The notes: generated by a model from the letters alone, not told the origin. A stretch of 64,000 nucleotides of DNA from Streptomyces sp. CNQ-509 (GCF_001011035.1 NZ_CP011492.1:496001-560000); one strand, 5' to 3'; positions 29,110 through 38,024 are shown, numbered from the stretch's first letter. Made by a program: numbers and translations.

Positions 29110-29763
29110 TCAGTCGCGGCCGGGCGTCTCCCGGCGCCGTAGCAGCAGAGCCCCGCCGAACGCACCCGCGGCGGTCAGCCCGGCGCCACCGGAGAGCATC
29201 ACGACGTGGTCCTCCTGCGAGCCGCCGAGGCCGCCGCGGGCCGGCTTCACCGGCTTCACCGGCTCTGCGGGGCGGACCGCTTCCTTGCCCGGCTCGGCGG
29301 GCTCCGCGCCCTCCTTGCCGGGCCGCGCCGGCAGCGCCGTCCGGGTCGCCTCCTTGCCCTGCTCCTCGCGCGGCCTGGACGTGGAGCCGGTCTCCGACTT
29401 GCCGCCACCGGCGCCCGCGATGGTCAGCGGCGCGGTGCCGGACTCGGCGCCGCAGGTGAACGTCACCTCGAACGAGGCGCCCGGCTTGGCGTCGAGGTCG
29501 ACCATCGCCTGGGCGCTCTGGGTGCCGCCGCCCGTGCCGAGGGCCGTCTTGTCGAAGACCGCCGACGAGGCCGTGGCTTCCTTGTCGCAGTCGGTCACGG
29601 TCAGCTCGACCCTGCCGCCCGGCTTGACGGTCTTGGGGGTGACCGTGAAGCCGAAGGAGGTGATGTTGCCGTCGTTGCCCTGCGCCGTCGCCACCGTGGC
29701 CGTGAGGCCGGCGGCGACGGCACCGACGGCCGCGGCTGCCAGCGCCGTGGATATGATCCGCAT
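29110..29763 (-). CDS. secreted surface protein with C-terminal membrane anchor
   Basis: 217 residues from ATG 29763 with AGGAG upstream. Signal peptide 1-27 (cleavage after ATA). A compact beta-rich domain (30-115) follows with Cys59 and Cys104 that could form a disulfide, then a Glu/Pro/Lys/Arg-rich linker (about 120-180), a hydrophobic helix (187-208) and an RRR tail. This is the architecture of a cell-wall sorting substrate, yet no LPXTG/LAXTG precedes the helix; the nearest sequence is GGSQEDH. It sits 159 bp upstream of a class F sortase gene. Possible wall-spanning adhesin or signalling protein. Confidence 0.8.
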   Translation of the reverse strand: MRIISTALAAAAVGAVAAGLTATVATAQGNDGNITSFGFTVTPKTVKPGGRVELTVTDCDKEATASSAVFDKTALGTGGGTQSAQAMVDLDAKPGASFEVTFTCGAESGTAPLTIAGAGGGKSETGSTSRPREEQGKEATRTALPARPGKEGAEPAEPGKEAVRPAEPVKPVKPARGGLGGSQEDHVVMLSGGAGLTAAGAFGGALLLRRRETPGRD

Positions 29764-29968
29764 CGGTCGTTCGCTCCTGAAGTGGGGGACGCGACGACGT
29801 GGGCCGCCGCTAGCAGAGACGCTATGCAGCCGGAGCGGGTGACACGCACTCAAAAACTGCCGAACGGGGCAAGAGCAGGGCCAATAGGGTTGCCGCGGCC
29901 ACCCCGCCGTCCCGCCAAGCCCCTCGCGCACCTCGCGCCCTCGCGGCGCCCTCGCGTCCCCCCTCGGA

Positions 29969-30925
29969 TCACGCCCCGTCCGCGACCGGCGCCCCGCCCT
30001 CCAGGTAGACGGCCGCCCCCCGCCGCCGGGCCCGCAGCGCCCAGCGCAGCCGGCTGAAGCGCACCGACGGCAGCAGCCCGCCCGCCTCGTCCTCCGTGAC
30101 GAACCGCCAGGCGCGCAGCTCGGGACCCGGCAGCAGCACGCCGGCCGCCTCCGCAGGGCCCAGCCGCCCGCCGTCGTAGAGCAGCCGCAGCCCGCCGTAC
30201 TCGGGCGGCCGTGGCGGCTCCCAGTCCACCACCAGCAGCCGCGGCGCCCGCCGCAGGCGCAGCCCCAGCTCCTCCGCCACCTCCCGGACGCCGCCGCGCG
30301 CCGGCGCCTCGCCGGCCTCGACGACGCCGCCCGGGAACTCCCAGCCCGGCTTGTACGTGGGGTCGACGAGGAGCACCCGGTCGTCCTCGTCGAAGAGCAG
30401 CACGCCGGCGGCGAGCGTCTCGCCGGTGGGCTCGGAGTTCTGCACGATGTCGCAGTATCCGGCCCCCGCGCGGAGGCAGGAGGCGATCTCCTCGGCGGCC
30501 TCGCGTGCGCTCTGACCTGCGGCGTGGACGATGTGGGCGTCGCCGGTGAGCCAGTGCGGGAAGGGCCCGGCGTGCAGGATCGTTTCGTCAAACGAGACGA
30601 GCAAATGGCGCACTTCGAAGCCGCGCGAGGCCAGCCTGCCGAAGATCTCGTCGCGGTGCTCCTCGCGCCACAGCGCCGCCGGCACCACGAGCGGACCGTC
30701 CGCCTCCGCCAGCAGCGCCGCCGCCGTCTCGACCACCAGCCGGCGCCACGCCGGCAGCTCCTGCTCGTCGCCGACCTCGTCCAGGCGCTTCTGCGGCAGC
30801 AGCGCGCGCAGCTGTCCGCCCGTCAGCTCCGGGTCGTAGAGGATGCTCCCCGGCGTCAGCTCCACCAGCTCGTGCGCGACGCGGCGCAGACCCGTATCCC
30901 ATGCACCGTTCAGCCAGACGATCAC
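29969..30925 (-). CDS. NUDIX hydrolase with degenerate P-loop kinase-like N-terminal domain
   Basis: 318 residues. The C-terminal NUDIX domain is intact (box at 200-222: G-x5-E-x7-RE-x2-EE-x-GL), with VLLVDPTYKPGWEFPGG before it. The N-terminal 150 residues resemble the Streptomyces ATP-binding/kinase proteins that begin MIVWLNG..., but the P-loop here reads NGAWDTGLRRVAHEL, with no GKS/T. Nucleotide binding by this half is therefore probably lost. The fusion suggests the N-domain now serves as scaffold or ligand sensor for NUDIX activity. Single-gene unit; substrate unknown. Confidence 0.85.
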   Translation of the reverse strand: MIVWLNGAWDTGLRRVAHELVELTPGSILYDPELTGGQLRALLPQKRLDEVGDEQELPAWRRLVVETAAALLAEADGPLVVPAALWREEHRDEIFGRLASRGFEVRHLLVSFDETILHAGPFPHWLTGDAHIVHAAGQSAREAAEEIASCLRAGAGYCDIVQNSEPTGETLAAGVLLFDEDDRVLLVDPTYKPGWEFPGGVVEAGEAPARGGVREVAEELGLRLRRAPRLLVVDWEPPRPPEYGGLRLLYDGGRLGPAEAAGVLLPGPELRAWRFVTEDEAGGLLPSVRFSRLRWALRARRRGAAVYLEGGAPVADGA

Positions 30926-31026
30926 ATGTTCCCCCTCTCAGCCGCCCCCAGAGAGTTGCCCGCTACCCGCTCCCGGGGAAACTCCGTGCGAAGAGTTTGG
31001 CCGCAGGTCTACGTCACACCGCCGTA

Positions 31027-31048
31027 ACCCGGCGCAATGACGCCGGGT
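31027..31048. terminator. hairpin, 8-bp stem
   Basis: ACCCGGCG-CAATGA-CGCCGGGT, perfect stem with a 6-nt loop, part of a cluster downstream of the sugar ABC operon. Confidence 0.4.
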
Positions 31049-31058
31049 CGCGGACGAA

Positions 31059-31076
31059 GCCGGGCGGCCGCCCGGC
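31059..31076. terminator. 18-bp palindrome
   Basis: GCCGGGCGGCCGCCCGGC is perfectly self-complementary; second member of the hairpin cluster. Confidence 0.4.
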
Positions 31077-31159
31077 CCGTACGCGCTCACGCCGGGCCCA
31101 ACCGGGCCGGACGGGGTCCGGCTGGGGGCCGTTCGGCCCCTCCACCGCACCGCGCCCAC

Positions 31160-31181
31160 CAGGCAGGATGGCGCCTGCCTG
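31160..31181 (-). terminator. terminator of sugar ABC operon
   Basis: CAGGCAGG-ATGGCG-CCTGCCTG, perfect 8-bp stem with a 6-nt loop, 119 bp beyond the stop of the last permease gene. Confidence 0.5.
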
Positions 31182-31300
31182 CCCGCTTCGTGCGGGCCGG
31201 GTTCGGCGGCCCGGTCCAGAGGTCAGATGGGCTGACCGACGGCTCCCCCCGGGCCGCCGTAGCCCCTCTCCTGCGGGCCGCCGTCCGCTTTCCCGCCGCC

Positions 31301-32236
31301 TCACCCCTTGGTCGAGCCGAGCGTGAGACCGGCGATGAAGTGCCGCTGCAGCAGCAGGAAGACGATGATCGTCGGCAGCGCGACCAGCACGGATCCGGCG
31401 GCGAGCAGGTTGTAGTCGGTGAAGAACTGCCCGCGCAGGTTGTTGAGCGCCGAGGTGATCGGGAGCTTGTCGCCGTCGGAGATGAAGACCAGCGCCCAGA
31501 GGAAGTCGTTGTACATCCAGGTGAACTGCAGCGTCCCCAGCGCCGCCAGCGCCGGGCGGCACAGGGGCAGGGTGATCCGCCAGTACTGGGTCCACACCCC
31601 GGCGCCGTCGACAACCGCGGCCTCCAGGATCTCGGTGGGCAGCGCCCGCATGAAGTTCGCCAGCACGAAGACGCAGAAGCCGAGCTGGAAGCCGACGTTG
31701 ACGGAGATGACGGCCCAGTACGAGTCGTACATCGTCATCGACTCGGACATCCAGTACGGCAGCTCGATGCGGTTGAACATCACGTACAGCGGGGTGACGA
31801 TCACCTGCTGCGGCAGCAGATTGCCCGCGGTGAAGAGGATGAGCAGGAAGAAGCCGCCGCGGATGCGCAGCCGGGCCAGCACGAAGGCGGCGAACGACGC
31901 CAGGAAGAGCACGATCAGCACGCCGGGCACGGCGATGATGAGCGAGTTGACGAAGTACTTGCTCATCTCCGAGTCGGAGAACGCCTGCCGGTAGTAGTCG
32001 AAGGACAGCTTGCGGGGGAAGGAGAAGTAGCCGTGTTCGGCGGTCTCCTCGTACGGGCGCAGCGAGGCGTAGACGGCGAGCAGCAGCGGGGCGAGGAAGG
32101 CCAGCGAGACCCCGCCGAGGAAGATGTGCACGCCGAACCGGCCGCGGCGCGGCCGCTTCCCGGCCTCCCGGTCCGGCTTCCCGGCCGGTGCCGCGGCGGG
32201 GCGCGGCGTGGTCGCGGTGGGTATGTCCGCGGTCAT
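31301..32236 (-). CDS. carbohydrate ABC transporter permease (MalG-type)
   Basis: 311 residues from ATG 32236, which overlaps the stop of the upstream permease by 4 bp. A Pro/Arg-rich tail (1-33) precedes six membrane helices. The EAA loop that docks the ATPase is EAAVVDGAGVWTQYWRITLP near 220-240. The QQVIVTPLYVMFNRIELPYW loop between helices is typical of CUT1 sugar permeases. With the other permease and the lipoprotein it forms an oligosaccharide importer; no ATPase gene is present, so it probably uses the shared MsiK-type ATPase encoded elsewhere. Confidence 0.93.
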   Translation of the reverse strand: MTADIPTATTPRPAAAPAGKPDREAGKRPRRGRFGVHIFLGGVSLAFLAPLLLAVYASLRPYEETAEHGYFSFPRKLSFDYYRQAFSDSEMSKYFVNSLIIAVPGVLIVLFLASFAAFVLARLRIRGGFFLLILFTAGNLLPQQVIVTPLYVMFNRIELPYWMSESMTMYDSYWAVISVNVGFQLGFCVFVLANFMRALPTEILEAAVVDGAGVWTQYWRITLPLCRPALAALGTLQFTWMYNDFLWALVFISDGDKLPITSALNNLRGQFFTDYNLLAAGSVLVALPTIIVFLLLQRHFIAGLTLGSTKG

Positions 32237-33153
32237 CGGTGCTCCTCTCCGCGCATCTCCTGCACCAGGTACGTCACGATGAATCCTAGGGAGACGGTGA
32301 GCAGCACCACGGCGATGGCGGAGCCGAAGCCGATGCGGCTGGCCTCCCCGATGATGTTGTCGGTGACGAGCACGGAGAGCAGTTCCAGGCCGTTTCTGCC
32401 CTTGTTGATGGCGTAGACGATGTCGAAGGCGCGTAGCGCCTCGATGACGGTGATGACGAGGACGACGACGTTGACCGGCCGCATCGTGGGGAAGACCACG
32501 CGCAGGAAGGTCTGCCGCTCGTTCGCGCCGTCGATGGCGGCGGCCTCCTTCAGCTCGGGCGCCACCGCCTTGAGCCCGGCCAGGTAGAGGATCATGACGT
32601 AGCCGGTGTGCCGCCAGCCGGCGGCCAGCAGCACCATCCAGATGTTGAGGTCGCGGTCGCCGAGCCAGTCTGTGGGGTTGTTCTCGTTGCCCAGGATGGC
32701 GTTCAGCGCGCCCTGGTCGCGGGAGAAGATCAGTTGGGCGATGAAGCCGACGACGGCGAGGGAGAGCACCACCGGCAGGTAGATCGTGGACTGGTAGAAG
32801 CGCGAGAAGCGCACCCCGCGGTCGATGACGACCGCGAGCAGCAGCCCGAAGGGCGTGGCGACCAGACCCAGGAACGCGATCCACAGCAGGTTGTTGCGCA
32901 CCGCCGGCCAGAACGGCGGGTAGTCGCCGCCGGCGAGCGTGTCGTAGTTGTCGCCGCCGACCCAGCTCAGGTCGGACAGACCGTCCCAGGAGGAGAAGGA
33001 GAGGGTGATGGAGGCGACGGTCGGCCCCCAGATGATGAACAGGTCCAGCAGGATGGCGAAGCCCAGCAGCACGCCGATGACGGCGAGGTCGCGGGCGGTG
33101 AACCGCCTCGGACCCCGCCGTCGGGTGCGCCGCGCGTGGTTGACGAGCGGCAC
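32233..33153 (-). CDS. carbohydrate ABC transporter permease (MalF-type)
   Basis: 306 residues from GTG 33153, six predicted helices after a basic N-terminus (ARRTRRRGPRRF). EAA loop: EAAAIDGANERQTFLRVVFP near 206-225. The extracytoplasmic loop after TM1 (LSFSSWDGLSDLSWVGGDNY) is the usual CUT1 feature. It pairs with the MalG-type subunit downstream (4-bp overlap) and follows the binding protein by 6 bp, so all three are cotranscribed. The context with alpha-galactosidase points to alpha-galactosides such as melibiose or raffinose. Confidence 0.93.
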   Translation of the reverse strand: MPLVNHARRTRRRGPRRFTARDLAVIGVLLGFAILLDLFIIWGPTVASITLSFSSWDGLSDLSWVGGDNYDTLAGGDYPPFWPAVRNNLLWIAFLGLVATPFGLLLAVVIDRGVRFSRFYQSTIYLPVVLSLAVVGFIAQLIFSRDQGALNAILGNENNPTDWLGDRDLNIWMVLLAAGWRHTGYVMILYLAGLKAVAPELKEAAAIDGANERQTFLRVVFPTMRPVNVVVLVITVIEALRAFDIVYAINKGRNGLELLSVLVTDNIIGEASRIGFGSAIAVVLLTVSLGFIVTYLVQEMRGEEHR

Positions 33154-33159
33154 GGCGGG

Positions 33160-34491
33160 CTACTCCTGGCCTTCGGCGAAGATGGTCTTCTTCTGGCTCT
33201 CGATGCCCTTGAGCAGGCCGTCGATGTCGTCCGGGTCGTCGATGAAGTCCTGGAACGCCTTGATCATGACCGTCGAGGCGAAGTCGGGGCGGGTGTCCCG
33301 GTCGAGGAACTGGGATATGTGTTTCGCATTCGAGACCAGCTCCGCCGCCTTCTTCTGCAGCGTGGAGTAGGCGGAGGTGTCGGCGCCGGAGTGCACGGCG
33401 ATGTTGTTGGGGTCGGACTTGAGATACGCGTCCTCGGCGGCCGGGGTGGCGAGGAACTTCAGCAGTTCCTCCGCGCCTTCCTCGTTCTTGACCTTGGACG
33501 ACATCAGGAAGCCGTCGATGGGCGCCTCGACCGCGTCCTGCCCGTGCTCGGGGGATATCTCGGGGAACGGGAAGAAGTCCAGGTCCTCGCGGTCGGCTTC
33601 GGAGAACTGCTGGCCGGGCTGCGGCAGGCCGAACACGGCCATGCCGGTCTTCTTCTGCGCCAGCGTCTGCGCGGCCTCCTGCCAGGTGCGGCCGTTGGCA
33701 CCCTTGTCGTGGTACGGCATGAGGCCGCGCCACAGGTCGAAGACCTCGCGCACCCGGGGGTCGGTCCAGGACTCCTCGCCGGCCATCAGCGACTTGTGGA
33801 ACTCGTACCCGTTGGCGCGCATGTCGAGATAGTCGAACGTGCCCATGGCCGGCCAGCCGTCCTTGTCGCCGAAGGCGAACGGGACCAGGCCGTCCTTCTG
33901 CATCTGCTTGGCCAGGGCGGTGTACTGGTCGAAGGTCGTCGGTATCTCGTAGCCGCCCTGCTCGAAGACGCTCTTCCGGTAGAAGACCGCCCACGGGTAG
34001 TAGTAGAACGGCACGAAGTACTGCTTGCCGTCGGCGCCGGTGGACTGGTCCTTCAGCGCGCCGGAGAACCCGTCGAAGCCCTTCCACAGGTCGCTGATCT
34101 CCGAGAGCAGCCCGCGCTCCGCGAAGAACTGCATGCGGTAGCCGGCGAACCACATGAAGACGTCGTCCGGCCGGCCCTGCAGGTAGCGGTTGATGTTCTC
34201 CTGGAACGTGTTGTGGTCGACGGTATTGACCTCGACCTTCTTCTTCGAGTTCTTCTCAAACAGGTCGAACGCGTCCTGGAACGCCTTGCGGGGCACCTCG
34301 TCGGAGGCGTTCGACCCCAGTGTCACGGTCTTGCCGTCCCCGCCCGGGCCGCTTCCGCAGGCGGCGAGGAGGGTCGGGAGGGTGACGGCGCCGGCGCCGA
34401 GAGCGGCCCCTCGCAGCAGACTCCGGCGCGTCATCGGTGGTGCGGTGGTGGGGCGGCCTACAGTCCTGCTGGCAGAAGATGAGGCGCTCAT
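33160..34491 (-). CDS. sugar ABC transporter substrate-binding lipoprotein
   Basis: 443 residues from ATG 34491 (GGAAGGGGAG 3 nt upstream). The signal sequence has twin arginines (TRRSLL, 21-26) and lipobox LLAAC with Cys45, so it is probably Tat-exported and lipid-anchored. The mature part is a cluster B/D family 1 sugar-binding fold: VDHNTFQENINRYLQGRPDD near the start, the PFYYYPWAVFYRKSVFE hinge, and APIDGFLMSS later. It delivers sugar to the two permeases. It is divergent from the alpha-galactosidase gene, which would release sugars outside the cell. Confidence 0.93.
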   Translation of the reverse strand: MSASSSASRTVGRPTTAPPMTRRSLLRGAALGAGAVTLPTLLAACGSGPGGDGKTVTLGSNASDEVPRKAFQDAFDLFEKNSKKKVEVNTVDHNTFQENINRYLQGRPDDVFMWFAGYRMQFFAERGLLSEISDLWKGFDGFSGALKDQSTGADGKQYFVPFYYYPWAVFYRKSVFEQGGYEIPTTFDQYTALAKQMQKDGLVPFAFGDKDGWPAMGTFDYLDMRANGYEFHKSLMAGEESWTDPRVREVFDLWRGLMPYHDKGANGRTWQEAAQTLAQKKTGMAVFGLPQPGQQFSEADREDLDFFPFPEISPEHGQDAVEAPIDGFLMSSKVKNEEGAEELLKFLATPAAEDAYLKSDPNNIAVHSGADTSAYSTLQKKAAELVSNAKHISQFLDRDTRPDFASTVMIKAFQDFIDDPDDIDGLLKGIESQKKTIFAEGQE

Positions 34492-34508
34492 CGCTCCCCT
34501 TCCGTGGA

Positions 34509-34523
34509 GTGTTAACCAAACAC
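34509..34523. promoter_or_regulatory. inverted repeat in transporter/alpha-galactosidase divergent promoter
   Basis: GTGTT-AACCA-AACAC, 5-bp arms, 18 bp upstream of the binding-protein start. A second nested repeat, CACAA-N11-TTGTG (34521-34541), overlaps it. Both are AT-rich relative to the surroundings. Candidate operators; they differ from the LacI-type site at 38011. Confidence 0.4.
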
Positions 34524-34611
34524 AACCGAACGAAGATTGTGGGATCACACCTCCACCTACGGGCACTGTCAAGGGTTTTGACCGAGTGTCAGCCAACTGT
34601 TACCGCATCTC

Positions 34612-34640
34612 TTCCGACAGAAGCGAACAAGCTCTACCGT
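34612..34640 (+). promoter_or_regulatory. possible alpha-galactosidase promoter
   Basis: TTCCGA, 17-nt spacer, TACCGT, 68 nt before the start codon, within the 216-bp divergent gap. A second candidate -35 is TTGACC at 34578-34583. Weak match to the vegetative consensus. Confidence 0.3.
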
Positions 34641-34707
34641 AAACGCTCGTGTGACGCGTCCATGACCCGTCCCGTCCGCAGCACCCCCACCCAGAGGAGT
34701 GGATCAG

Positions 34708-36828
34708 ATGCGGAAACTGCCATCCGCACGAAGAGCCGCCAGACCGTACGCGCGCGCGGTGATCGGTGCCGCGGGAGCGGTCGCGCTGTGCGCGGTCCTC
34801 ACCGCGCCGGCCGCGGCGGCGCCCACGGGAGCCCAGGCGCAGAGCGTGACCGCCGCCGCGAAGCCGGCGGCACAGCCCGATGCCCCGTCCGAGGCCCAGC
34901 CGGCGGCACAGCCCGCGGTGCGGCTGCCCGACGGGCTGGCGAAGACCCCGCCGATGGGCTTCAACAACTGGAACTCCACCCACTGCCGGGCGGAGTTCGA
35001 CCACGAGATGGTCAAGGGCATCGCCGACATCTTCGTCGAGCGCGGCCTGAAGGACGCCGGCTACGAGTACGTGAACCTCGACGACTGCTGGGCCCTCCCC
35101 CAGCGCGACGCGAACGGCAAGCTCGTCCCCGACCCCGTGCGCTTCCCCGACGGGATCAAGGCCGTGGCCGACTACGTCCACGCCAAGGGTCTGAAGATCG
35201 GCATCTACACCAGCGCCGGCACCAAGACCTGCAACTCCGCCGGCTTCCCCGGTGCCCTCGGGCACGAGGAGAGCGACGCGATGCAGTTCGCGGAGTGGGG
35301 CATCGACTACCTCAAGTACGACAACTGCAACAACCAGGGCGTCGACGCCATCCAGCGGTACACCAAGATGCGCGACGCGCTGAAGGCCGCCTCCGAGACC
35401 ACCGGCCGGCCCATCGTCTACAGCATCTGCGAGTGGGGCCAGAACAAGCCGTGGGAGTGGGCCGCGGACGTCGGGCACCTGTGGCGTACGACCGGTGACA
35501 TCAGCGACAACTGGTCCAGCATGCTCGGCATCATGAAGCAGAACCTGCCGCTCGCCGAGTACGCGGGACCCGGCCACTGGAACGACCCGGACATGCTGGA
35601 GGTCGGCAACGGCGGCATGACCGACACCGAGTACCGCACCCACTTCTCGATGTGGTCCATCATGGCGGCGCCGCTGCTCATCGGCTCCGACCTGCGCTCC
35701 GCGGACGAGGCGACGTTCGAGATCCTGGAGAACAGGGACGTCATCGCCGTCGACCAGGACCCGCTGGGCAAGCAGGGCGCCGTGGTCACCTCCGAGGGCG
35801 GCCGGTGGGTCGTCGCCAAGGAGATGGCGGACGGCAGCCGCGCCGTGGCGCTCTTCAACGAGTCGAACGCGCCGCAGCGCATCTCCACCACCGCCGAGGC
35901 CGTGGGCCTGCCGGCCGCGGAGGGCTACCGGCTGCGCGACCTGTGGCAGCACGCGGACTACAACACCGGCGGCGAGATCTCCGCGTCGGTGCCCGCGCAC
36001 GGGACCGTGATGTACCGCGTCTGGCCCGGTGAGGGCGCCGGCGCCTACCCGCCGGCCGCCGAGTTCGGCACCGACGCCACCCCGTACGTCGAGGCGGGCG
36101 GCGAGGCCGAGGTGACGACGACGTTCCGCAACACCGGCGTCACCCCGGCGAAGAACGTGACCGTCGCCTTCGACGCCCCGGCGGGCTGGCAGGTGGAGAC
36201 CGACTCCCCCACCACGGCGAAGCAGCTCAGGCCGGGCGGGAAGCTGACCACCACCTGGCGGGTCACCGCCCCCGCGGGCGCACGCACCGGCCGCCAGGAG
36301 TTCCCGCTCTCCGCCGGCTATACGGCGCCGTCCGGCCAGACGGTGTCGCTGACCTCGGCGGGTGCGGCGTACGTGGTCGCGAGCCCACCTGCGGGGACGA
36401 CGTACGCGAGCGACTGGGAGTGGCTGGAGGCCGGCAACGGCTGGGGTCCGGTGGAGCGGGACACCAGCGTCGGCGAGCAGCCGGCGGGCGACGGCAAGCC
36501 CCTCACCATCGGCGGCCAGACGTACGCCAAGGGCCTGGGCGTGCACGCCGCCAGCGACGTCGGGTTCTACACCGGCGAGGAGTGCGAGACGTTCACCGCC
36601 CAGGTCGGGGTGGACGACGAGACCGGGACCAACGGCTCGGTGTCCTTCGAGGTCTGGGCGGACGGCGTCAAGGTCGCGGACTCCGGCGTGCTGACGGGCG
36701 ACAAGGCGGCGCAGCCGCTCTCCGCGGACGTCGGCGGCGCGCAGACCGTACGGCTGGTCGTCACCGACGGCGGCGACGGCGTGGACCACGACCACGGCGA
36801 CTGGGCGGACGCGGCGTTCACCTGCTGA
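34708..36828 (+). CDS. secreted GH27 alpha-galactosidase with NEW3 and NPCBM domains
   Basis: 706 residues; ATG 34708 is preferred over GTG 34699 because GAGGAG lies 8-9 nt upstream of it. Signal peptide 1-38 ([11 protein letters not shown]..., cleavage after AAA), then an Ala/Pro/Gln-rich linker to about 70. GH27 barrel (about 75-410): GFNNWNS, the catalytic nucleophile Asp205 in YLKYDNCN, and the acid/base Asp in HWNDPDM (290-296). A beta-sandwich, a NEW3 domain (about 455-550) and a C-terminal NPCBM galactose-binding-like domain (about 560-706, [10 protein letters not shown]) follow. It hydrolyses terminal alpha-galactosyl residues outside the cell, supplying the divergent importer. Confidence 0.95.
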   Translation: MRKLPSARRAARPYARAVIGAAGAVALCAVLTAPAAAAPTGAQAQSVTAAAKPAAQPDAPSEAQPAAQPAVRLPDGLAKTPPMGFNNWNSTHCRAEFDHEMVKGIADIFVERGLKDAGYEYVNLDDCWALPQRDANGKLVPDPVRFPDGIKAVADYVHAKGLKIGIYTSAGTKTCNSAGFPGALGHEESDAMQFAEWGIDYLKYDNCNNQGVDAIQRYTKMRDALKAASETTGRPIVYSICEWGQNKPWEWAADVGHLWRTTGDISDNWSSMLGIMKQNLPLAEYAGPGHWNDPDMLEVGNGGMTDTEYRTHFSMWSIMAAPLLIGSDLRSADEATFEILENRDVIAVDQDPLGKQGAVVTSEGGRWVVAKEMADGSRAVALFNESNAPQRISTTAEAVGLPAAEGYRLRDLWQHADYNTGGEISASVPAHGTVMYRVWPGEGAGAYPPAAEFGTDATPYVEAGGEAEVTTTFRNTGVTPAKNVTVAFDAPAGWQVETDSPTTAKQLRPGGKLTTTWRVTAPAGARTGRQEFPLSAGYTAPSGQTVSLTSAGAAYVVASPPAGTTYASDWEWLEAGNGWGPVERDTSVGEQPAGDGKPLTIGGQTYAKGLGVHAASDVGFYTGEECETFTAQVGVDDETGTNGSVSFEVWADGVKVADSGVLTGDKAAQPLSADVGGAQTVRLVVTDGGDGVDHDHGDWADAAFTC

Positions 36829-36855
36829 CGCCCCGTCGCGTACGGCCGTGAAGGA

Positions 36856-36902
36856 GGGCGGGTGCGCCGCCGCGCCTGACGCACGCGGCGGCGCACCCGC
36901 CC
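36856..36902. terminator. strong bidirectional terminator, 19-bp perfect stem
   Basis: Two 19-nt arms (36856-36874 and 36884-36902) are perfectly complementary around a 9-nt loop. It lies between the alpha-galactosidase stop and the convergent ROK kinase stop, and is the most stable simple hairpin in the window. Confidence 0.85.
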
Positions 36903-36971
36903 GCGGGGCACCGGCCCGGCAGCACCCGCTGCCGTACGCGCGGGGCCGCTGCCCCGTACCGCACCCGGCCG

Positions 36972-37946
36972 TCAGCCGGGCGCGGTGAACCGCCGCAGGC
37001 CCAGCGTCTGTGCCGCCACGGCGGCGGCGCCGATCAGACCCGCGTCCGTACCGAGATGCGCCGGGACCACCGCCACCTCGGCGGCGTACGAGAGCGCGGC
37101 GTACGCCTTCAGGTGCTGCCGTACCGGCGCGAAGAGCAGTTCCCCGGCCGCCGCCACGCCGCCGCCGATCACCGCGGCCTCGATCTCTACCAGCGTCGCG
37201 GTGGCGGCGATGCCCGCGGCCAGGGCCTTGGCGGCCCGGTCGAAGGAGGCCAGCGCGACGGGGTCGCCGGCGCGGGCCGCGGCGGCGACGCCGGCGGCGG
37301 TGTCGTCGCCTTCCGGACCCGGGGTCCAGCCGGCGGCGAGGGCGCGGCGGGCGATGTTCGGCCCCGAGGCGATCCGCTCCACGCACCCGCGGCCGCCGCA
37401 GGGGCACGGGTCGCCGTCGAGGTCGACGGAGATGTGACCGATGTGCCCCGAGTTGCCGGTGGGTCCCGGGTACGGGCGCCCGTCGAGGACGAGCCCGCCG
37501 CCGACGCCGGTGGAGACGACCATGCACAGCGCCGCGGACCGGCCGCGGGCAGCGCCCTGCCAGTGCTCGGCGGCTGCCATGGCGACGCCGTCGCCGACGA
37601 GCACCACGGGCAGCCCGCCGGCGGCCTCGCTGACGGCGGCCACCAGCGGGTAGTCGCGCCAGCCGGGGATGTTGACGGGGCTGACGGTGCCCACGGAGGC
37701 GTCCACGGGGCCCGCGCTGCCGATGCCCACGGCGGTCGCGCGGGCCCACCCCGCGGGGTCGGCGGCGGCCAGTTCGCGCAGCACGCCGGTGACGGCGGCG
37801 GCGATGGTCGCGCCGTCCGCGGCGGCGGGAGTGGGCCGCTGGGCCCGGGCGACGAGCCGGCCGCCGACGTCGACCAGGGCCGCGGCCGTCTTCGTACCGC
37901 CGATGTCGAGCGCGGCGACGAGCTCGGTCGGCTGGGCGGCGACCAT
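36972..37946 (-). CDS. ROK-family sugar kinase
   Basis: 324 residues from ATG 37946 with AGGAG 9 nt upstream; no HTH precedes the ROK domain, so it is a kinase rather than a repressor. Phosphate-binding DIGGTKT at 14-20; zinc motif CPCGGRGC at 181-188 with a nearby His. The catalytic Asp119 is kept, but the usual (E/G)ND-x-N motif reads VGDGVA, losing both flanking asparagines that normally contact sugar hydroxyls. Likely a glucokinase-like enzyme with altered specificity that phosphorylates sugars from this locus. Divergent from the LacI regulator. Confidence 0.85.
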   Translation of the reverse strand: MVAAQPTELVAALDIGGTKTAAALVDVGGRLVARAQRPTPAAADGATIAAAVTGVLRELAAADPAGWARATAVGIGSAGPVDASVGTVSPVNIPGWRDYPLVAAVSEAAGGLPVVLVGDGVAMAAAEHWQGAARGRSAALCMVVSTGVGGGLVLDGRPYPGPTGNSGHIGHISVDLDGDPCPCGGRGCVERIASGPNIARRALAAGWTPGPEGDDTAAGVAAAARAGDPVALASFDRAAKALAAGIAATATLVEIEAAVIGGGVAAAGELLFAPVRQHLKAYAALSYAAEVAVVPAHLGTDAGLIGAAAVAAQTLGLRRFTAPG

Positions 37947-38010
37947 CGTGGCGTCTCCTGGGGGCCGGGGCGGGCGGCGGATGCGGTGCGCGGACAGTCT
38001 GCCCGTAGCG

Positions 38011-38024
38011 TGACAACGTTGTCC
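38011..38024. promoter_or_regulatory. LacI-family operator
   Basis: TGACAACGTTGTCC with a perfect 12-bp core GACAACGTTGTC and the central CG typical of LacI/GalR sites. It lies between the divergent ROK kinase and lacI-type genes, overlapping the -35 region of the latter; TATCAT at 38031-38036 is its probable -10. Confidence 0.75.

Larger units (their letters stand above)
30926..31300. other. 375-bp intergenic region rich in hairpins
   Basis: Lies between the NUDIX-fusion start and the last gene of the sugar ABC operon, both leftward. It contains hairpins at 31160-31181, 31059-31076 and 31027-31048, which together probably terminate the ABC operon, and the promoter of the NUDIX-fusion gene near 30930-31000. 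No ORF is convincing. Confidence 0.5.
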
